Notes: generated by a model not told the origin, from the letters alone. Positions 39,901 through 54,900 are shown, numbered from the stretch's first letter. The stretch: 64,000 nt of DNA from Symsagittifera roscoffensis (GCF_963678635.1 NC_087069.1:18574660-18638659), one strand, 5' to 3'. A program made the numbers and translations.

Positions 39901-42900
39901 AACTGACATCCCGGGTTGACCAAAAATGCTTATCATACAATTCTCATAAATGGGAAAATTCTTTTCATAGAGTTTCATACAATTCCATACGTACAAAAAA
40001 TTGTATGAAAACTCTATGACAAGCATTTTCCCATAAATGGAAATTGTATGATAGATATTTTCTCGAAAAACCAAAAAGTTTTTTGTTCGTAAATTCATTT
40101 TCTGGCAAGTTTTCGGTAGTGTTTGCAACCAAACACAAGTGACAAAGACTTTGGGTACTCAAAGCAGCAAAGGTTGGACGGTCTTGCATTTACAATGCAT
40201 AGAAACCGACTAGAATTGTCTTCGAGCTGTCCCTCACAAATGATATAACAAAATTAACAAACTTTTAGTTTTTGGCAAATTTTTTCAATGATGATTATTT
40301 CAAGTTTTTGAATTTTTCATTTTATCAGACATTGATCAAGGCTTACATAAACACGCCTTACGAAAGAAATAGGAATTTTCAGGGTTTTTGAAAAAAAAAT
40401 TTTAAGTGAAAAGAAAAAAGCCAATATTATCGTATCCAGGACTACGTTATGCACACAAAAATTTAAATTTTGCATGCAAAAAATTTTTTTTCGGAAAATG
40501 TTTGTTTGCGTACAAAATTCGATTTGCGCTTGAAAAAAAAACCAAAAAGATTTTAGGGCAAATTTTTGTGTCGTATATGGAAATTGTATGGGAAGCATTT
40601 TTTTCAAAAAAATATTAGACTCAGTTTTTTTTTGTCACCAGTCTGTTCAATTGTTCTCAAAAAGCCGCAGAAATGGTTTAATTTTTTTGCTATTGTTTTT
40701 CGAAAATGTATGAAAACAATACAAATGTATGATCTTTGTTTTTACCAACACTTTTCAGTTGTTGTGAAAGTCATTCAAGCAGGGCGAATCTAGTGTTTTC
40801 TCGAGATGGGTTGGGGGCGAATTTTCAAAAAAAAACTCGAAACTTTGTTGACATTTTTTAAAGTCGGCCAATCTCTTTTTCTGAGAGCTCCCAGAACATT
40901 ATTAACACCCTTTTTTGATTTTTGTTGGATTTTGGAACTGTTTGGACTGTTAAAAAAGTTTTTTTTTTAAATATGGACGTTTAAAAAAGCACTGTTAAAA
41001 AATTATTTTTGGCACTGTTTGGAATTTTTTGACAAAAAATTGCGTTTTTTCGACACGCGCTCCTCTTCAAAATTAGTGCATATTGGCGACAAAATGGCCT
41101 TTAAAAAATTTTAGGTTTGGTCAGCCAAAAATGGAAGTCATAAAATAATAGCAAAGGGGTCCTTTGGTTGGTGAGGGGGTCGATTCCCCGAGAGGAGCGG
41201 TGGTGAAGTGGTTACGTCTCCGCCTCTCAATCGAAAGGTCGGATGTTCGAGGCCCACCATGATCCGTGCTCGTTGCTTGAGGGTGAAGCAACATCACCCA
41301 GCCCAGAAAAATAACCAAAAAAATTGCATGTAGTTCCTTAACAGGGGCACAACAGCGGTTCGCCGTGTTGAGCTGTACAGCTCTCGTATTGGTCCTTTCC
41401 CCCGTGGATAAATCGCCTTAATCTTAATCTTAGGAGGGGCGTCCGTCCCCCCGTCGCCCTTTCCCGAAATCCGCTCCTGAATTCAGGGTATCAATATCTT
41501 GCAAATTGACTAAACTGAAGCAAAACATCGATGGGAGAAACGCAATCTGTGTTAGAAAAATATTAAAACATGAATTTTTCTGAAGATCATTTTTCTGGAT
41601 AACAAAAAAGAATTGAAATTCAATCACAGCAAAACTAAATTTTAATATTGCTTTGAAACTTGTCTCAGGATCTTCCGAATGACGTGAACTCGGCCCACGC
41701 CCACTTGGATCGCCATCAGGACCTCATGCACGAGATGGATGCGAGGACTCCTCAGATCCAGCGCATCTCAGGGTATCTGAAGGTACTCAAACACCACCCA
41801 CAGTACCTGGACATCAAACAGAGGGTGGAGAGTATCGATTATGGACTCACTGATTTGCACAAGTAAGGGCGCTATTCGACAAAAGTTCGTTTGAACAAAT
41901 TATTACTTGTGTTTCCATAGTGTGTTTTTATGAGAAACCGTTTTCTATCCATGAAACGGTTAATAGCTATCAGAGATGGATTGAGGAGAGGGGGTGATCT
42001 TACTCTTTAGACCTGGCGTTTATAGTTGCGAAGCACTGTGCGGAGAAAAATCCATCAGTTAAATTTGGTATGCTAAACGTCACATTTCTATAAGAAGCAA
42101 CAGAAATTAGAGTCAAAATGTCAGAATAAAAATTATTTTACTGGGTCGAAAAACTTTTCGCTTAGTACTTGACCCTGTGTTTGGGAGAAAATCTTGAAAA
42201 AAGAAAGATTTTCAAAATTTCATGTTTTTTGATTTTTTTGATAACTTTGATAATCTTGTACCCCAAAACTTACTTCATAAACACCATACGGCTGTTTGAA
42301 TTTTGAAACTTAGCCCTGATACGGGTAGTATTGGTACTTCAACAGTCTCTTTTTTGTATTTGTGTGTAGTAAGTATGGCGAGAGGGAGGAGTTGCTGGAG
42401 AAGAATGTGGAGTTCCAGGTTATGCAGAAGGAGTTCAACACCAACCAGCAGTGGATGCAGGACAGGGAAAACAGGCTGGAAGAGGTAAAACGAGACAAAG
42501 TTTGAACAATATTGGCAACTTGTGTTATATGATTACTTCCTTTTTTTTTGCAACAACCTGTGTTCAGTTCTTGCATTAAAAATGCTTCCAACTGTTCAAA
42601 TATTATTCAAATATCATCCAAACTGTTCGTATCTGGGCGAAATTTTAGCTTTAAAAATCGACAAAAAATATTATTTTCAGTGAAGAACATGTAAGAAATT
42701 TGGCAAAAAAAATGGACTTTCTCTATAAATTCAATTTTTCAATTTTATATTTGCACCCGCTATGTAAGTACAGAATGATAAAATTTGCGTATGGTAAGGT
42801 ATTATTAGGGGCAAGCTGCCTGCTTCAATTCAATTTGAAACGACTTAACTTGCCACTTACTAGTTTTAAAAGTTAAATTTTGTATGGCAAAAAACTACCN

Positions 42901-45900
42901 NNNNNNNNNNNNNNNNNNNNNNNNNNNNNNNNNNNNNNNNNNNNNNNNNNNNNNNNNNNNNNNNNNNNNNNNNNNNNNNNNNNNNNNNNNNNNNNNNNNN
43001 NNNNNNNNNNNNNNNNNNNNNNNNNNNNNNNNNNNNNNNNNNNNNNNNNNNNNNNNNNNNNNNNNNNNNNNNNNNNNNNNNNNNNNNNNNNNNNNNNNNC
43101 AATTGAGGACCTGGACGAGATGCAGAACTGGATAGACATGCGAGTGCCAACTGCAGAAGCAGACAACTCCTCACTCCAACATCAGCCAAGTCACGTCCAG
43201 GTATATTTATGAACACGTTCATCAATAATTCGATCAACCTAACTGTAAAGACAGCCACAATTTTCGAAAATTTTGCCGATCTTTTTTAGACTGGCCAAAG
43301 TGCTTTTCCAAGCGCTCTCAAGATAATACTCTATGAACCAGGGGCAGATCTAGGATTTTCTCAATAAAATTGACCAAATGTCGACCAAATTGACTTTCCG
43401 AGCGCTCCCAGAACACCAGAACGCACGCAAATTTTTGAAAAAGCAAGTGAAAATGACCTTTTTGGGCACTTTTTGGAAAATTTCGACCAAAACATTGCGT
43501 TTTTTCGGCAAGCTCTCCCCTTCAGAATTAATATATATTCGCGCCGAAGTCACCTTAGGGTTAAAATAATAACAAAGATGGGTCCCTTTGGTTGGTGAGG
43601 GGGTCCCCCCTAAATCAAATCCGCCTTGCTATGAACCATTGTTTTTCTCTTCGCTTAAACTTTTTGTGTTTTCAGCGGAAGTTCGAGAAGCAGAAAGCGT
43701 TTGACGCCGAAATCGAAGCAAACAAAGACAGAGTCCAGTCATTCGAGGAACTCGTTAACGGTGCGGACTAGAAACCATATTAGTCTTTCGGATATCTTTA
43801 ACTGTGTTTATGGTATCCAATAAAAATTCTTTCCATGCCTATTAAGAAGTTAATAGCAGCTGAAGCAGATGCATATTTTGAACAGCTCCAACTCCCCGTT
43901 TTGCATTAGTTTTAATGATTGTTCATATTTCATTATTTAGAATATGCCATTCGGTTTCTTGTGAAAATCAAAATTTGTATTTTTAGGTTATATACAGTGC
44001 TGAGTTAAAATTAGACAAAAAGTGAACAGAAAAAAAAACTTGAGCATAAATTTGAGCATAAATATCATGGTGAAAAATTATTTTAGGAAATTCCGAATCA
44101 AAATTTTACCCCAAAAGTGGGTCATTTTGTCTTTTTTTAGTTAATCAAGAATTAACGCTAAACCCGAGTTAAATAAAAAAGTTATTTCAAAAGAAGCCTT
44201 CTTACGCAGTCCAAAAAAATTTTGGATTCGGAACTTTTCAAAAAAAATTGGGTTCGGAATTTTTCAAAAAAAATTGAACCATGTTAATTCTGGCAAAATT
44301 TTAAGCAACTTTTAATTTGTTCATTTTTTCTAATTTTGACCAAATTTGAGAAATACGCGTTTAAAGTTTCCAATATTGTTTGTTTTGTCAGGTTAATTTA
44401 TTTAAATCAGCACTGTACCATCAATTTACCAATTAAAAAGTTTCGGTTTCAGTGAAACTAGACAGCAAAAAGACGACAGAAGAGCAGAAGCAAATTCTGC
44501 AGGAGAAAATGCGAAAAGTGAGCGAGAGCTTCCGACACTTGGTCACTATCACAGTTATCAAAACTTCCCGACTAAAAGAAGCGAACCGTCAACGTCTCTA
44601 CTATACGGTAGTTATTAGCTGAACTAAATTCCAGATCTTTTGGCTAATAATAACATATGGACCGCTCATCCAGTGGCTTGCCAACATTGCTTACAACTCA
44701 TTAAAAAACTGCTGTTTCTAAGATAAGTTAATACCGCGCATTAGATCCATTACTAAAAACATATTATAGACATTGATGGCATGGAACACTTTTCGAAGGT
44801 GTGGAAAAAACTTTCGACATCTTTCCTCCATTGGAGGGTAGTGATTTTGATTTTTGAAACTTTTGGCATTTCAATTTCTTATTTCAAAAACTCTAATTAG
44901 CTAAAAGTATTTTTCGCATGCTTATTGGGCCCTAAAATTTATGATTAAATTAGATTGTACTGGGTTTTGTCTATGAAAAAAAAGCCGTTCACCTGGTTCC
45001 TGTCGGCTAATGGAAAATCTTTACCATCTTTCGATCTTCATCAAAAATGATTTCTTGTACAGGCATATGAAGACTTCAAATTCTGGCTCAGTTCGGTTGA
45101 AGCTCAGTTCGGCGATACGAGCTTCGGCAATGACTTGGCCACAGTGACTAACCAGAAGAAGAGACACACTTACTTTGAAGAGGATGTGAGGTTGCACGAG
45201 GAGTTATTGCTCGATTTGAACAAACTAGCCGACGAATGCATCTTAGCCGAACAATTTGATCCGAAAGAGGTAACTTTCATAATTATTTTTTTCTTTGGCG
45301 GTAAAATTATTATCTTCAAAGATAGACCGCATTTAATTGTGCAGAAAAAAACGAAAAAAATTTGAAATTAAGTTTTTTTGAACTGTTTTTGGGAAGGCTA
45401 GGAAAAGAGGGCGCCATGAAAAGCTTTAGCAACCAATTAATTAAAGAATTCTTAACGCTCAGTCAGAAAAAATAGTTTCGGACCAGTCCTGTACATTTTT
45501 TGATCATTTGATAGAAAATGCTACGTGTCCTCGAAAAATCAAATTTTTGGTTGGCTGACGGATCTATATCACAATTAATCCTAAAATGTTTTACCAACGT
45601 TACTCTATAAATTTTAGTTTTTTCAGGAATAGCCCCTGCTTGCATGTACCTCTTCTTACCAAATAAAACAGAGAAAACATGCCATCGTTTCTTAGAAACC
45701 CTAAAAAACGAAACCCCTGACACTAGACTTGGGTTAATATTGTTGGATTTCGAGCAGGTCGCTTTTTAAGCGTTTCAAAAAAACTTCTAAGAGCCCAAGC
45801 TGTCTGAATGTTTTTTTCATCTTTCTCAAAAATATTTGTAAAAAATGGTGGAACTCGGATTAAAAAAGGAGTAAAAAACAAACCACAGGTTTGCATTAGC

Positions 45901-48900
45901 GCTTAAAATGTTACCCTCACTGGCTTTGGAAAAAAAACTGAAAACTCTTACGATAAAATAGCCGAGAAACTTCAACTCAACGAGAAAATTCAACTTACGA
46001 TAAAAAAATCGAGAAATTTCAAATGTTTTGAGGAAGCCTAAAACTAAGTGTAGCTGCCATTTTTTGTTAAAATTTTTTTTAGCTTGTAAATGTCAACGAA
46101 CGAAGTGAAAGCACTTAGTTAGTTCGGGTAGTTTTTGTCCGACCAGTCTCGAACGGCAAGAAAAATCATGGCGTATTGTGGATTTTTGTTAGCTTATTTT
46201 GACAACCACGAAGAAACTCGCAAGTCATTGAGTACCGCTAAACCGCATCAAATTTTAATGCATCATAATTTCTCAGTGGCGAAAAAACTATTTAGAGACT
46301 AACTTAGTGAAGAATAGATTAATTTCTCCTTTCATTGAAAAATTAAGTTAAATGACTTTTCAACTTGTGAGTGTTTGTCTAGTATTGTCTTAAAAGCACA
46401 TGAAAAATTGACCGGAAGAAGTGTTTGAAAAAATGTCTGTCAATTATCTGTAAGTTTATCATCTCTTATCATCTGTTTTTTTTATTATAAGGTTACGAAA
46501 AGATCATTTAAAGCTGTTTCGAAGGTGTATTCTATTTAATGTATATTCGAGCCAAAAATGCATCAAATTTTTGTTTTGGCTTTGAAAACTTGTCTTCGGT
46601 TGTGTTGTGTTCTAGGTTTTATTTCCAACCGTAAATTAGGTACCACGAACAATCGCCATAACTGCATGGTCGATCGTCTATATTAAAGTTTTTTAGTCGT
46701 GAATCGGATGAAATTTATAAATTTTCAAAAAGTAATTTCAATATCAAGAAATACTGGTTTAAAATTTTGGTCAAAAGTCGAGCGAATAAAACGAGCGGGC
46801 TTTTATTATGCTTATAAAATAAGTTTGTAATCAAACTAAGCCGCGAAAACATATTTGTGTTCCAGAAAGTTGCTTTGGAGAATTTTTCCAGCGCCTTAAT
46901 GGAAATAAAGTTTTCAAAATCCTGAAAGAAAAGAATCTGCGAAAAATGAAACGTTTACGATAACTGAATTTTTGAGAAAAGTTACTACGCAAAAGTATAT
47001 TTTAATTTTTTTTACATGAAAAAAAGCTGTTAACAAGTGTTATCACCTGTTACTATGAAACTCTTAGGCTTTCGTTCATGACGCAAAAATGACGCAATTT
47101 GAAAAAAAAGCAAACTGTTTTTTTTGTGTGTGGCCGGAATTTCTTAGGGAACTTGAACGGCAACCGCGGCAATCCTTGTTCAAAGTGGTTTATTTTCATC
47201 AAAAAAAGTATTGATCATCAAAAAACGATTTTATTTTTTCGGTTTTCTTGTCTTTTTTACTTGTCATTTTTCAAGTATCTCATGCCTGTGTTCAAATTTT
47301 TAAATTTCTTTTGTTTTTAGATTGAGCAAAGACGAGAAGATGTTAATAGTCGATTTGAGGAGGTGAAAACTTTCACTGCCGACCGAAGGAAGACTTTGGA
47401 TGAGGCTTACAACTTCTTCAAACTACTCTCTGACATCGCAATGGAAGAAAGTTGGATTTCGTAAGTCAAATGATTCGACTCGCTCTCGAAAAAAATAAAA
47501 ATTCCAAAATAAAGCTTTTTTCTCTGACAGAGTCAGTAAAATCATTTATCAGCAAAGAAAATTACAAAATACAAGCTACTCAGCCGTTTCCGGAAAACTA
47601 TTTTGTTGCATTAATTAAAAATATTTTCAATTGCTGATTTTCAGTGATAAAACTTACTTATTTTTAGGTTGAAACATTTTGAAGAACTAAATACAAAAAC
47701 TGTCGAAAGAACTCAAAAAACATCGAATAATTAGAAACTATTAAGACTCTGTTTGCAGAGAAAAGAGCAATGTGCTTGCGAAGAGTACAGACTTCGGCCA
47801 GAACTTGCCAGGGGTGGAGAACCTAATCAAACGCCACAAGAGACTCAAACTGGAGATGGAAAACCACTCCAAGGTCGCACAGGTGGGTCAAAAATTCAAA
47901 ATGCTGCCGAAAAAGATACTAAATTTGACTCCTTTCCAGTTTCTGACTCTTCGTGAAAATACGATGATGAACAAACTTCACTGCTCTGATTGCATTTTTC
48001 GTATTCGCTTAATCTTAGAAAGCTCGTTTTTTTTTGCTCGTAATGTGTTCATGAACGTGAGAATTTTGTCCATAAAAGAAATCAAACAGGCAACTCGTCC
48101 AAACGACAGTTAAATTGGATCAACCAATTGATAAATTTTCTACCTGCGCAAAACTTTGATACTATGCTTCGTTATCTAAATTTTCAACTGACTGAAAAGA
48201 CTCGTCAATTATGTCGTGAATTGGGGCGAAGCAAAAGAATTAATTAGTATAAAAATTTATATTGAGATCGATTAGAGTGATGATTTTCCGCAAAGTTAGT
48301 CCCTATGTAAAATCCTTGTCACTGAGAAAAGTATACATATAAAAACAAGATATGTCTTCAGGGTTAAATGTCTTATTCATGATGTCTAATTCTAATTCAG
48401 GATGATGTTCCCGTAGGTTAGACTCGAACTAGCAATATTAATATTAAAAATAGAACCAGATCATCTTTAGTTTAGCTGCAATATTTCATGTAAGCTCATA
48501 AATTTCTTCTTTCTAAGTATCAACTAGGCGTCTTAATTTGGATTAATTCTCATGCCATAGCTTTTAATGTCGGTCAATTTTTCAGGCACTGAAGCCGATA
48601 CTCGAAGATATTGTGGTGAACGATCTGATTGGCTCTAAGATGGCCCAATCACGCTACTCTGCTCTGATGAGTCAATGGGAAGAGTTCTGCAAGAAGGAAC
48701 AGAAACGGTCAGTCAGAGCGAAAGCTTTCACTTAGGCTCCAATCACTAACTAATACTCCTGACACTTTCTCAAAAATTTGCATGCGGAGCAGAAATAACA
48801 GTTTGAAAAGGGTCTTAGTAGAATTTGAGGACAACGTTGACAAATAATGACTCAGAGCCCTACTAAAACAGCCAACTTTTCCCCTTAATTGTTTGAGAGG

Positions 48901-51900
48901 GCACGGTATTTACTGATTTTGACCTCAAAAACGATTTCAGTCGACATCGAAAGTGAACACATTTTTTTTAATACTACCGCCCAGGCTTTGACTTCTATGT
49001 TCTCGTTACTCATTGTATTTCTCATGTAGATGAGAATTTTGAAGGAGTAACCTTTCATGATTTTTTCATTTCAGCGATAACTTGCTGTCGGAGTCGCGTC
49101 TGTTCCACGAGCTGATTCGAGACGTAGATGAATTGAGAATGTGGATTAGTGAAAAAACGCAGTTGATGCAACAGGTTAGTCAAGAAGCACTCAACTAGTC
49201 AGCTATATTTGAGAAAAACTTTTGAGGGTTCCAATTAAATAAGTAAGCAAGTATATCCGGTTACTGTGCAAGTAGCACAGAATGATCCGACCACAATCTT
49301 TAAAAATCCACGAAATTTTTTAAATTAAATGTAGTTTTTTCTGCGTGGTGTGATAGAAATATCTGACAAGTAGCAAAGAATACTGTGCAAGTAGCACAGA
49401 ATGTTCCGACCACAATCTTTAAAAATCTACGAAAAAAAATTCTATTAAATGTAGATTTTTCTGCGTGTTGTGATAGAAATATCTGACAAGTAGCACAGAA
49501 TACTGTGCAAGAAGCTCAGAATGTTTCGACCATAGTCTTTAAAAAACTACGAAAAAAATTCTATTAAATGTAGATTTTTCTGCGTGGTGTCATAGAAAAA
49601 ACTTACATATTCAAGAGTCATACCATAGTAGTATCGGCAAACAGAACAAGAGTTTTTGAAGGAAATTGACTAGAAGAAAAAAATTGCTAAACTTTTTAAG
49701 TTTTTGATTCCCAAGAGGCCTTAAAAATGTCTATAAACTAATTTAACTCGAGTCAAATGAAAATCAAGCATATTTAAACTATCGTGAACGGCCTCAACTA
49801 AGCATAAATAAGCGTGCTCGCTCGCTTTATTCGCTCGCTTTATTCGCTCGAATTTTGGCAAAAAATTTTAGAATTTTCCAACCGGTTTTTCTCAACTCTG
49901 GGAAAACTTTTCAAATTGAAAAGGCTTTAATGTGATATATCAGTAAACTCTCTCCGATAATTAGTTGTGGTAGCTGATTTTACATGGAAAACAAAAAGAA
50001 AAAAAAAACACTCAAGAATACAAAGTTCTTCCCAGCTACGATTTCAAACCAGTTTTTCACGATACCTAGACAACTTTTCAAAATTTTTTTTTGTCGATCG
50101 ATTTACGAAAGGTCTTGTTTATGATAAATCACTCGAAAAAATTTTGATAATTATTTGTTGAATCTCTTTACGTAAAAAAGAAAAAAACCGAAAAAAAACT
50201 AAAGCACGCCTGAAGACAAAATTCCTCCCATCCTTAAAGGCCCGAACAAGAAGACTGCTCGCACCAGGGCAAAACCCTGAAAATTCCAACTGCCCACTAA
50301 CGTGCTTCCATTGTTTTTTGATTAACTGAAAGTTTTGATTTTATAGGTGTTTTTTTGTTTCCTTACAGAGATCTCAGGTAAAAAATATTTTTGTTCTCTA
50401 GGAGTAAAGGAGTCAATGTCTTCATTAGCATGTAAAACATTTTGTTCAAAACTATGATTTCATTGCAAAAATTGGTCTCAATAAAAAAACTGATCCTAGC
50501 ATGAAGCGTCGAAAAATTTTTTTGTCATTTAAAACTTTGGACGTTCCAAACATTTGGGGTTAGAAGTCTTATTTTTGTTAGTATGTTTCCTTTTTATTTT
50601 TTCCGGAACACTAAGAGTAACGAAAACAAGAATAAAATATGGGACAGCAATTTATTTTTCATTTTTTTTTAAGATGATTTCAGATTAAAATCACTCAATA
50701 CTGTTTTTATTAATTCAAAACAAGAAATCGACTGGTATCTCATAACAACCTCTCAGACGATCTTCCAATTCGATTTCCTTTACAGATTTGAGTTGGCATA
50801 CTGCTAAAACATCCTTAGTTCTATAAGCTATTTTTTATTTCAATTTTGATAGTTGCTTAAAATTTGTGCTAGAGATGGTTTTTGTTCAAAGCCACAAATT
50901 TAAAGATCTACATTTACGGCCTACTTTTAAAAAAGTTTTAGGGTGTTGGTTTTGGGATTTTTTTCCACTTCCGCAGTTGAAAAAACGCGATCAATTTTCA
51001 AACTCGAAAATGGATTTCAATTTTTAGTTTTCTCTGCGGAATTAAAACTTTTCCCATTGATCCAGTTTTCCTAAAATTGGATTATTTGGCTTTAGGAAAA
51101 AAGCCAATCATGAACAGATCTTGAAATATAAAACCTTTAAGCCTGTCGTTTCTGGCTTGAAGATTAATAAACTATTGAATTGTTTTATCGAAGTTATCGT
51201 CAGGGTGTGTGTGTGGGTGTGTGTTGTAGGATGACTATGGCGATAACTTGGCGAGTGTGGCTGGTCTGAAGAAGAAACACGAGGCTCTGAAGAAGGACAT
51301 TGCAGATCACGAGGAGAAGGGGTCCATGCTGCAGATGAGAGCAGACAAACTCATTCAAGAGGTATGACGGGGTGTAATAAATGCCTGACTACTTTTTTTT
51401 CGAAAGAGAGCCGCTTCAGATTAGTGATAATGAAAGACATCCTCAATTAAAGGCCGCGCTTGTTCGAAATTTAGAACTACTTTAACTAAACAAGACTTAT
51501 TTTTGAGCAGATTAAATTAGAAGACTCGTCTTTCATTCAAAAAAAGGGAAAAAGGGGGCTGTTTTATACTATGAGGGGTGGGGGGCAGGACTGCCGAAAC
51601 GAGTTATGCGAGTAATGTAGCGACCATCTCGATTGAATGAAGATATGACGCAAATTGCACAACCCTATGCTTTATGCAAGGTCTACTATGCCATTTAGAA
51701 ACGAAAATTCAGCACAAAAATCAAGCTCAAAAAGGAACCTAAAACTGACAGAAACTCAAGTTTTTGTTGAATGAAACTGCGATTAGTTGAAAAGATTGTG
51801 ATCAATCATCTTTAAATTTTAAAACGATTGGTGTTTTTTGTTCTCAGATTTTTGTTGCACGTACGATAACTGGATTCCTAAAACACAGATCGGTCCCTGA

Positions 51901-54900
51901 AGAAACATTTTTGCTGCACCCATAGAATCTGGAAGCAGCTTTTAAGTTTTTAAGCTCGCAAACTTCAATTCTTTATGAAACAGATTGGATCTGATTTTCA
52001 TACTTGCTTTTCCATGGAAGACCCAAGTATAACAACTGGAAACTTTTTTCTGTATCGAGTTATTTTTTTGTATCGAATTATTTTTTTTCGGCATCGATTT
52101 TTTTTCTGTATCGAATTATTTTTTTCTGCATCGATTTTTTTTCTGTATCGAGTTATTTTTTTTGTATCGAATTTTTTTTTCTGCATCGATTTTTTTTCTG
52201 TATCGAGTTATTTTTTTGTATCGAATTATTTTTTTTTCTGCATCGATTTTTTTTCTGTATCGAATTATTTTTTTTATCGAATTATTTTTTTCTGCATCGA
52301 TTTTTTTTCTGTATCTAATTTTTTTTTCTGCATCGATTTTTTTCTGTATCTAATTTTTTTTTCTGTATCTCAAATATTTTCCCTTGTGTAGGGCAACCTG
52401 AGCAAGGACAACCTGAAGAACTCCATTGACCAGTTGTGGAGTGACTTCAAATCCCTGCACAAGTTGTGGGCCCGGAGGAACGTCAGTCTCCAGGAGAACT
52501 CCGCCTACCTCCAGTTCATATGGAAAACAGACGTCATCGACTCATGGATCAGTGAGTACTATCTTGTTGTTCCCACCTTTTGAAACATGGGGAGAAACTT
52601 TGTATTCAGTTGTGTTTTAGTTTTTGTTTTCCACGTAGAAGCAAGTACCACAAATAATCATCAGAATGGGTAGAGTTATATATCATATGAGAGCCCTGTA
52701 GGTCGGGATTCCAACGACAATAACTCTTTTTCGGATATTTGTCCAAGTATCGAGATAAACAGAATTAAAATTTTAGACTTTTGGTATTAATTCGGGCGAA
52801 TGAAGCGAGCCAGCAGTTTTTCAATAGCTTATTTTTATAGCTTAATAGCTTAAAATAGCTTAATTTAAGCCGTGGAAACGTAGTGATAACGTAATTGACA
52901 ATTGTTTTGTATTTTGAGGTTTTTTACTTGTTTATGGAATCAAAAGTTTCAAATAACCAAAACACTGCATACAACCTTCAAAAATTTTTCGAAATAATTC
53001 TTGATTTTTTGTTTTTCTAGTCAATTTTCTGCAAGAATTACCACCAAATTTTGCATATTTTACTATGACTGTTAAATATGCCAAAGCTCTAATTTTTTTC
53101 AGTTCCTTTTATTACACCACGCAAAAAAAACGACACTGATTTGAAAAACCAATTCTGTTTTTTTTTTGAAGTCTATGGTCGGAAAATTCTGTGCTCCTTG
53201 TTTATTTACGCTTTTTTTAACCTGTTTTACTTTTTACACGAAAAATTGACAGAAAGTTTACACTCGGATGCTTTTTAGACGCCTCAATAGAAAATACCAT
53301 TTTATAATACGACATGACAAAAAAACTCCCAGGGAGCAAATCGACTATCCCCAAAGATCCAATGCAACTTATCACGATCCTACGTTTATTGAGCAATGTA
53401 TGGGTTGAAATCGTATCAAAAGTTTTTTGGTATAAGTTTACAACATTCCGTTTTTGCTAACCAATCCCGAAGTTTTTCTAGAGAAGCCTTTGGCGCCAAT
53501 ATGAACAAGTTTGAGGGGGAGCGCGCGTTAAAAAAATGCAATTTTTTTTGGTCAAAACTTTAAACTTTCCAAAAAGTACCTAAGAACGCCTTTTTTGACC
53601 TTTTTTAAATAAAACTTGCCTGCGGCGCAGAATTTTTGTTGTTAATTAGGGTCAGCATGGTATTTTCGGAGAGCTCGGAAAATGTAATTGTTCTACCTAA
53701 AAAATCGCAAACGATCCTACGATGCAACTTATCACGATCTTATTTTTATTGACCATGTATGGGTTGAAATCGTATCAAAAGCTAGTTTAAAGTGATAAAA
53801 CTCTTCAATTAAATTTTTGTCATTACTGAAAAGTTTAATTTGAGGTGGCGCATTTCAAAATGAATGCTGTACCACTAATTTAATATTAAGGTGGCGTTAA
53901 ACTTGCCCAAAAACGATGAAATTTTCTTACTCCTTGTCTCAATCCTTGTCTCAATAGTAAGCTCCTTGATTGTTCAATTATTCATTACGAGGCCAAGCTG
54001 TGCATTATGTGAATTGTTAGCAGATTCCGCAGCAAGGGCGCTCCCTGTGTTCTTCTTTTGTTTTTTCATTTTCTTTGTTCCAACAAAAGTTTTGACAGGT
54101 TCAAAGACTTTTCTCTGCAATCCATGAGCATACAGACAGAATATCCAGTGCACATTTTGGCCTCGTTATGATGTTTTGACTGTTTTCGATGAACTCGACA
54201 AAACATTTGTGCTCGGGTTGTTTTCTTCTACAGTCAGCTTTTGATTTTTCACTAGAATTTTTGTCAAAATTTTTGAATATCATTCGAAAGCTTTTGTTGT
54301 TTTGAGCTCAAAATTAAGAAGATTTATCTCCTGTGATCATTTTTTAAAAAATTATTATGAAAGTGTAAGGATTGCCAATTTGGCCAATTTGGGACAATTA
54401 ACGAGCGATATGTTTGTTTCTGTTAACATTTAAGCGTAATTTCCATCCCGCTCAGAAATTGTTTCAAATTGGATTCAGGCATGCTCTTTGATCTAATTAT
54501 TACTTTGCAATAAGCGAAGTTTAGGGGCAGTACAAAAGTGCCGAAGTATAACAATGCCGAAAAAAAAATTGTTGTTCAACAGAGCCGAAAAAATATTTTT
54601 GTTTTTGTTTTTACTCGTCCCAATTCACTGGCATGCAATTTAATTCAAATGGACAAAAATTAAAAAACACGATTGCCCATTTTAATTGCTGTCGCTTGTT
54701 AGTCAAACAAAAGTTCCCTCCATGGCGTCATTAATTTTTCTGAACAAATAGTTAGCTTAGCAAGTTGTCAGTTTTTCTAATCGGTTTCGCTCCAAAGTAA
54801 AACGATATTCACGCAAACAATTTCTAAACAAAACTCAAAGTTTTCAAAGATCATCAATTTTTGGCGCTGTTGAAAACATTTCCAGTTTCGGCACTGTATT

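Larger units (their letters stand above)
39784..41668 (+). other. Spectrin intron 26 with nested MITE and SINE
   Basis: Within this 1.9 kb intron lie a hAT MITE (40780-41479) and a SINE inside it. The segment 39930-40110 has several CATACAATT/AATTGTATG words in both orientations. Confidence 0.6.

Noticed and set aside
42866..43258. Open frames running across the N gap
   Set aside because: They are open only because unknown bases are read through. Only the exon at 43100-43200 is supported.
52004..52391. Overlapping open frames of up to 138 codons, rich in Phe and Ser
   Set aside because: Produced by a T-rich minisatellite that stays open in all three frames.
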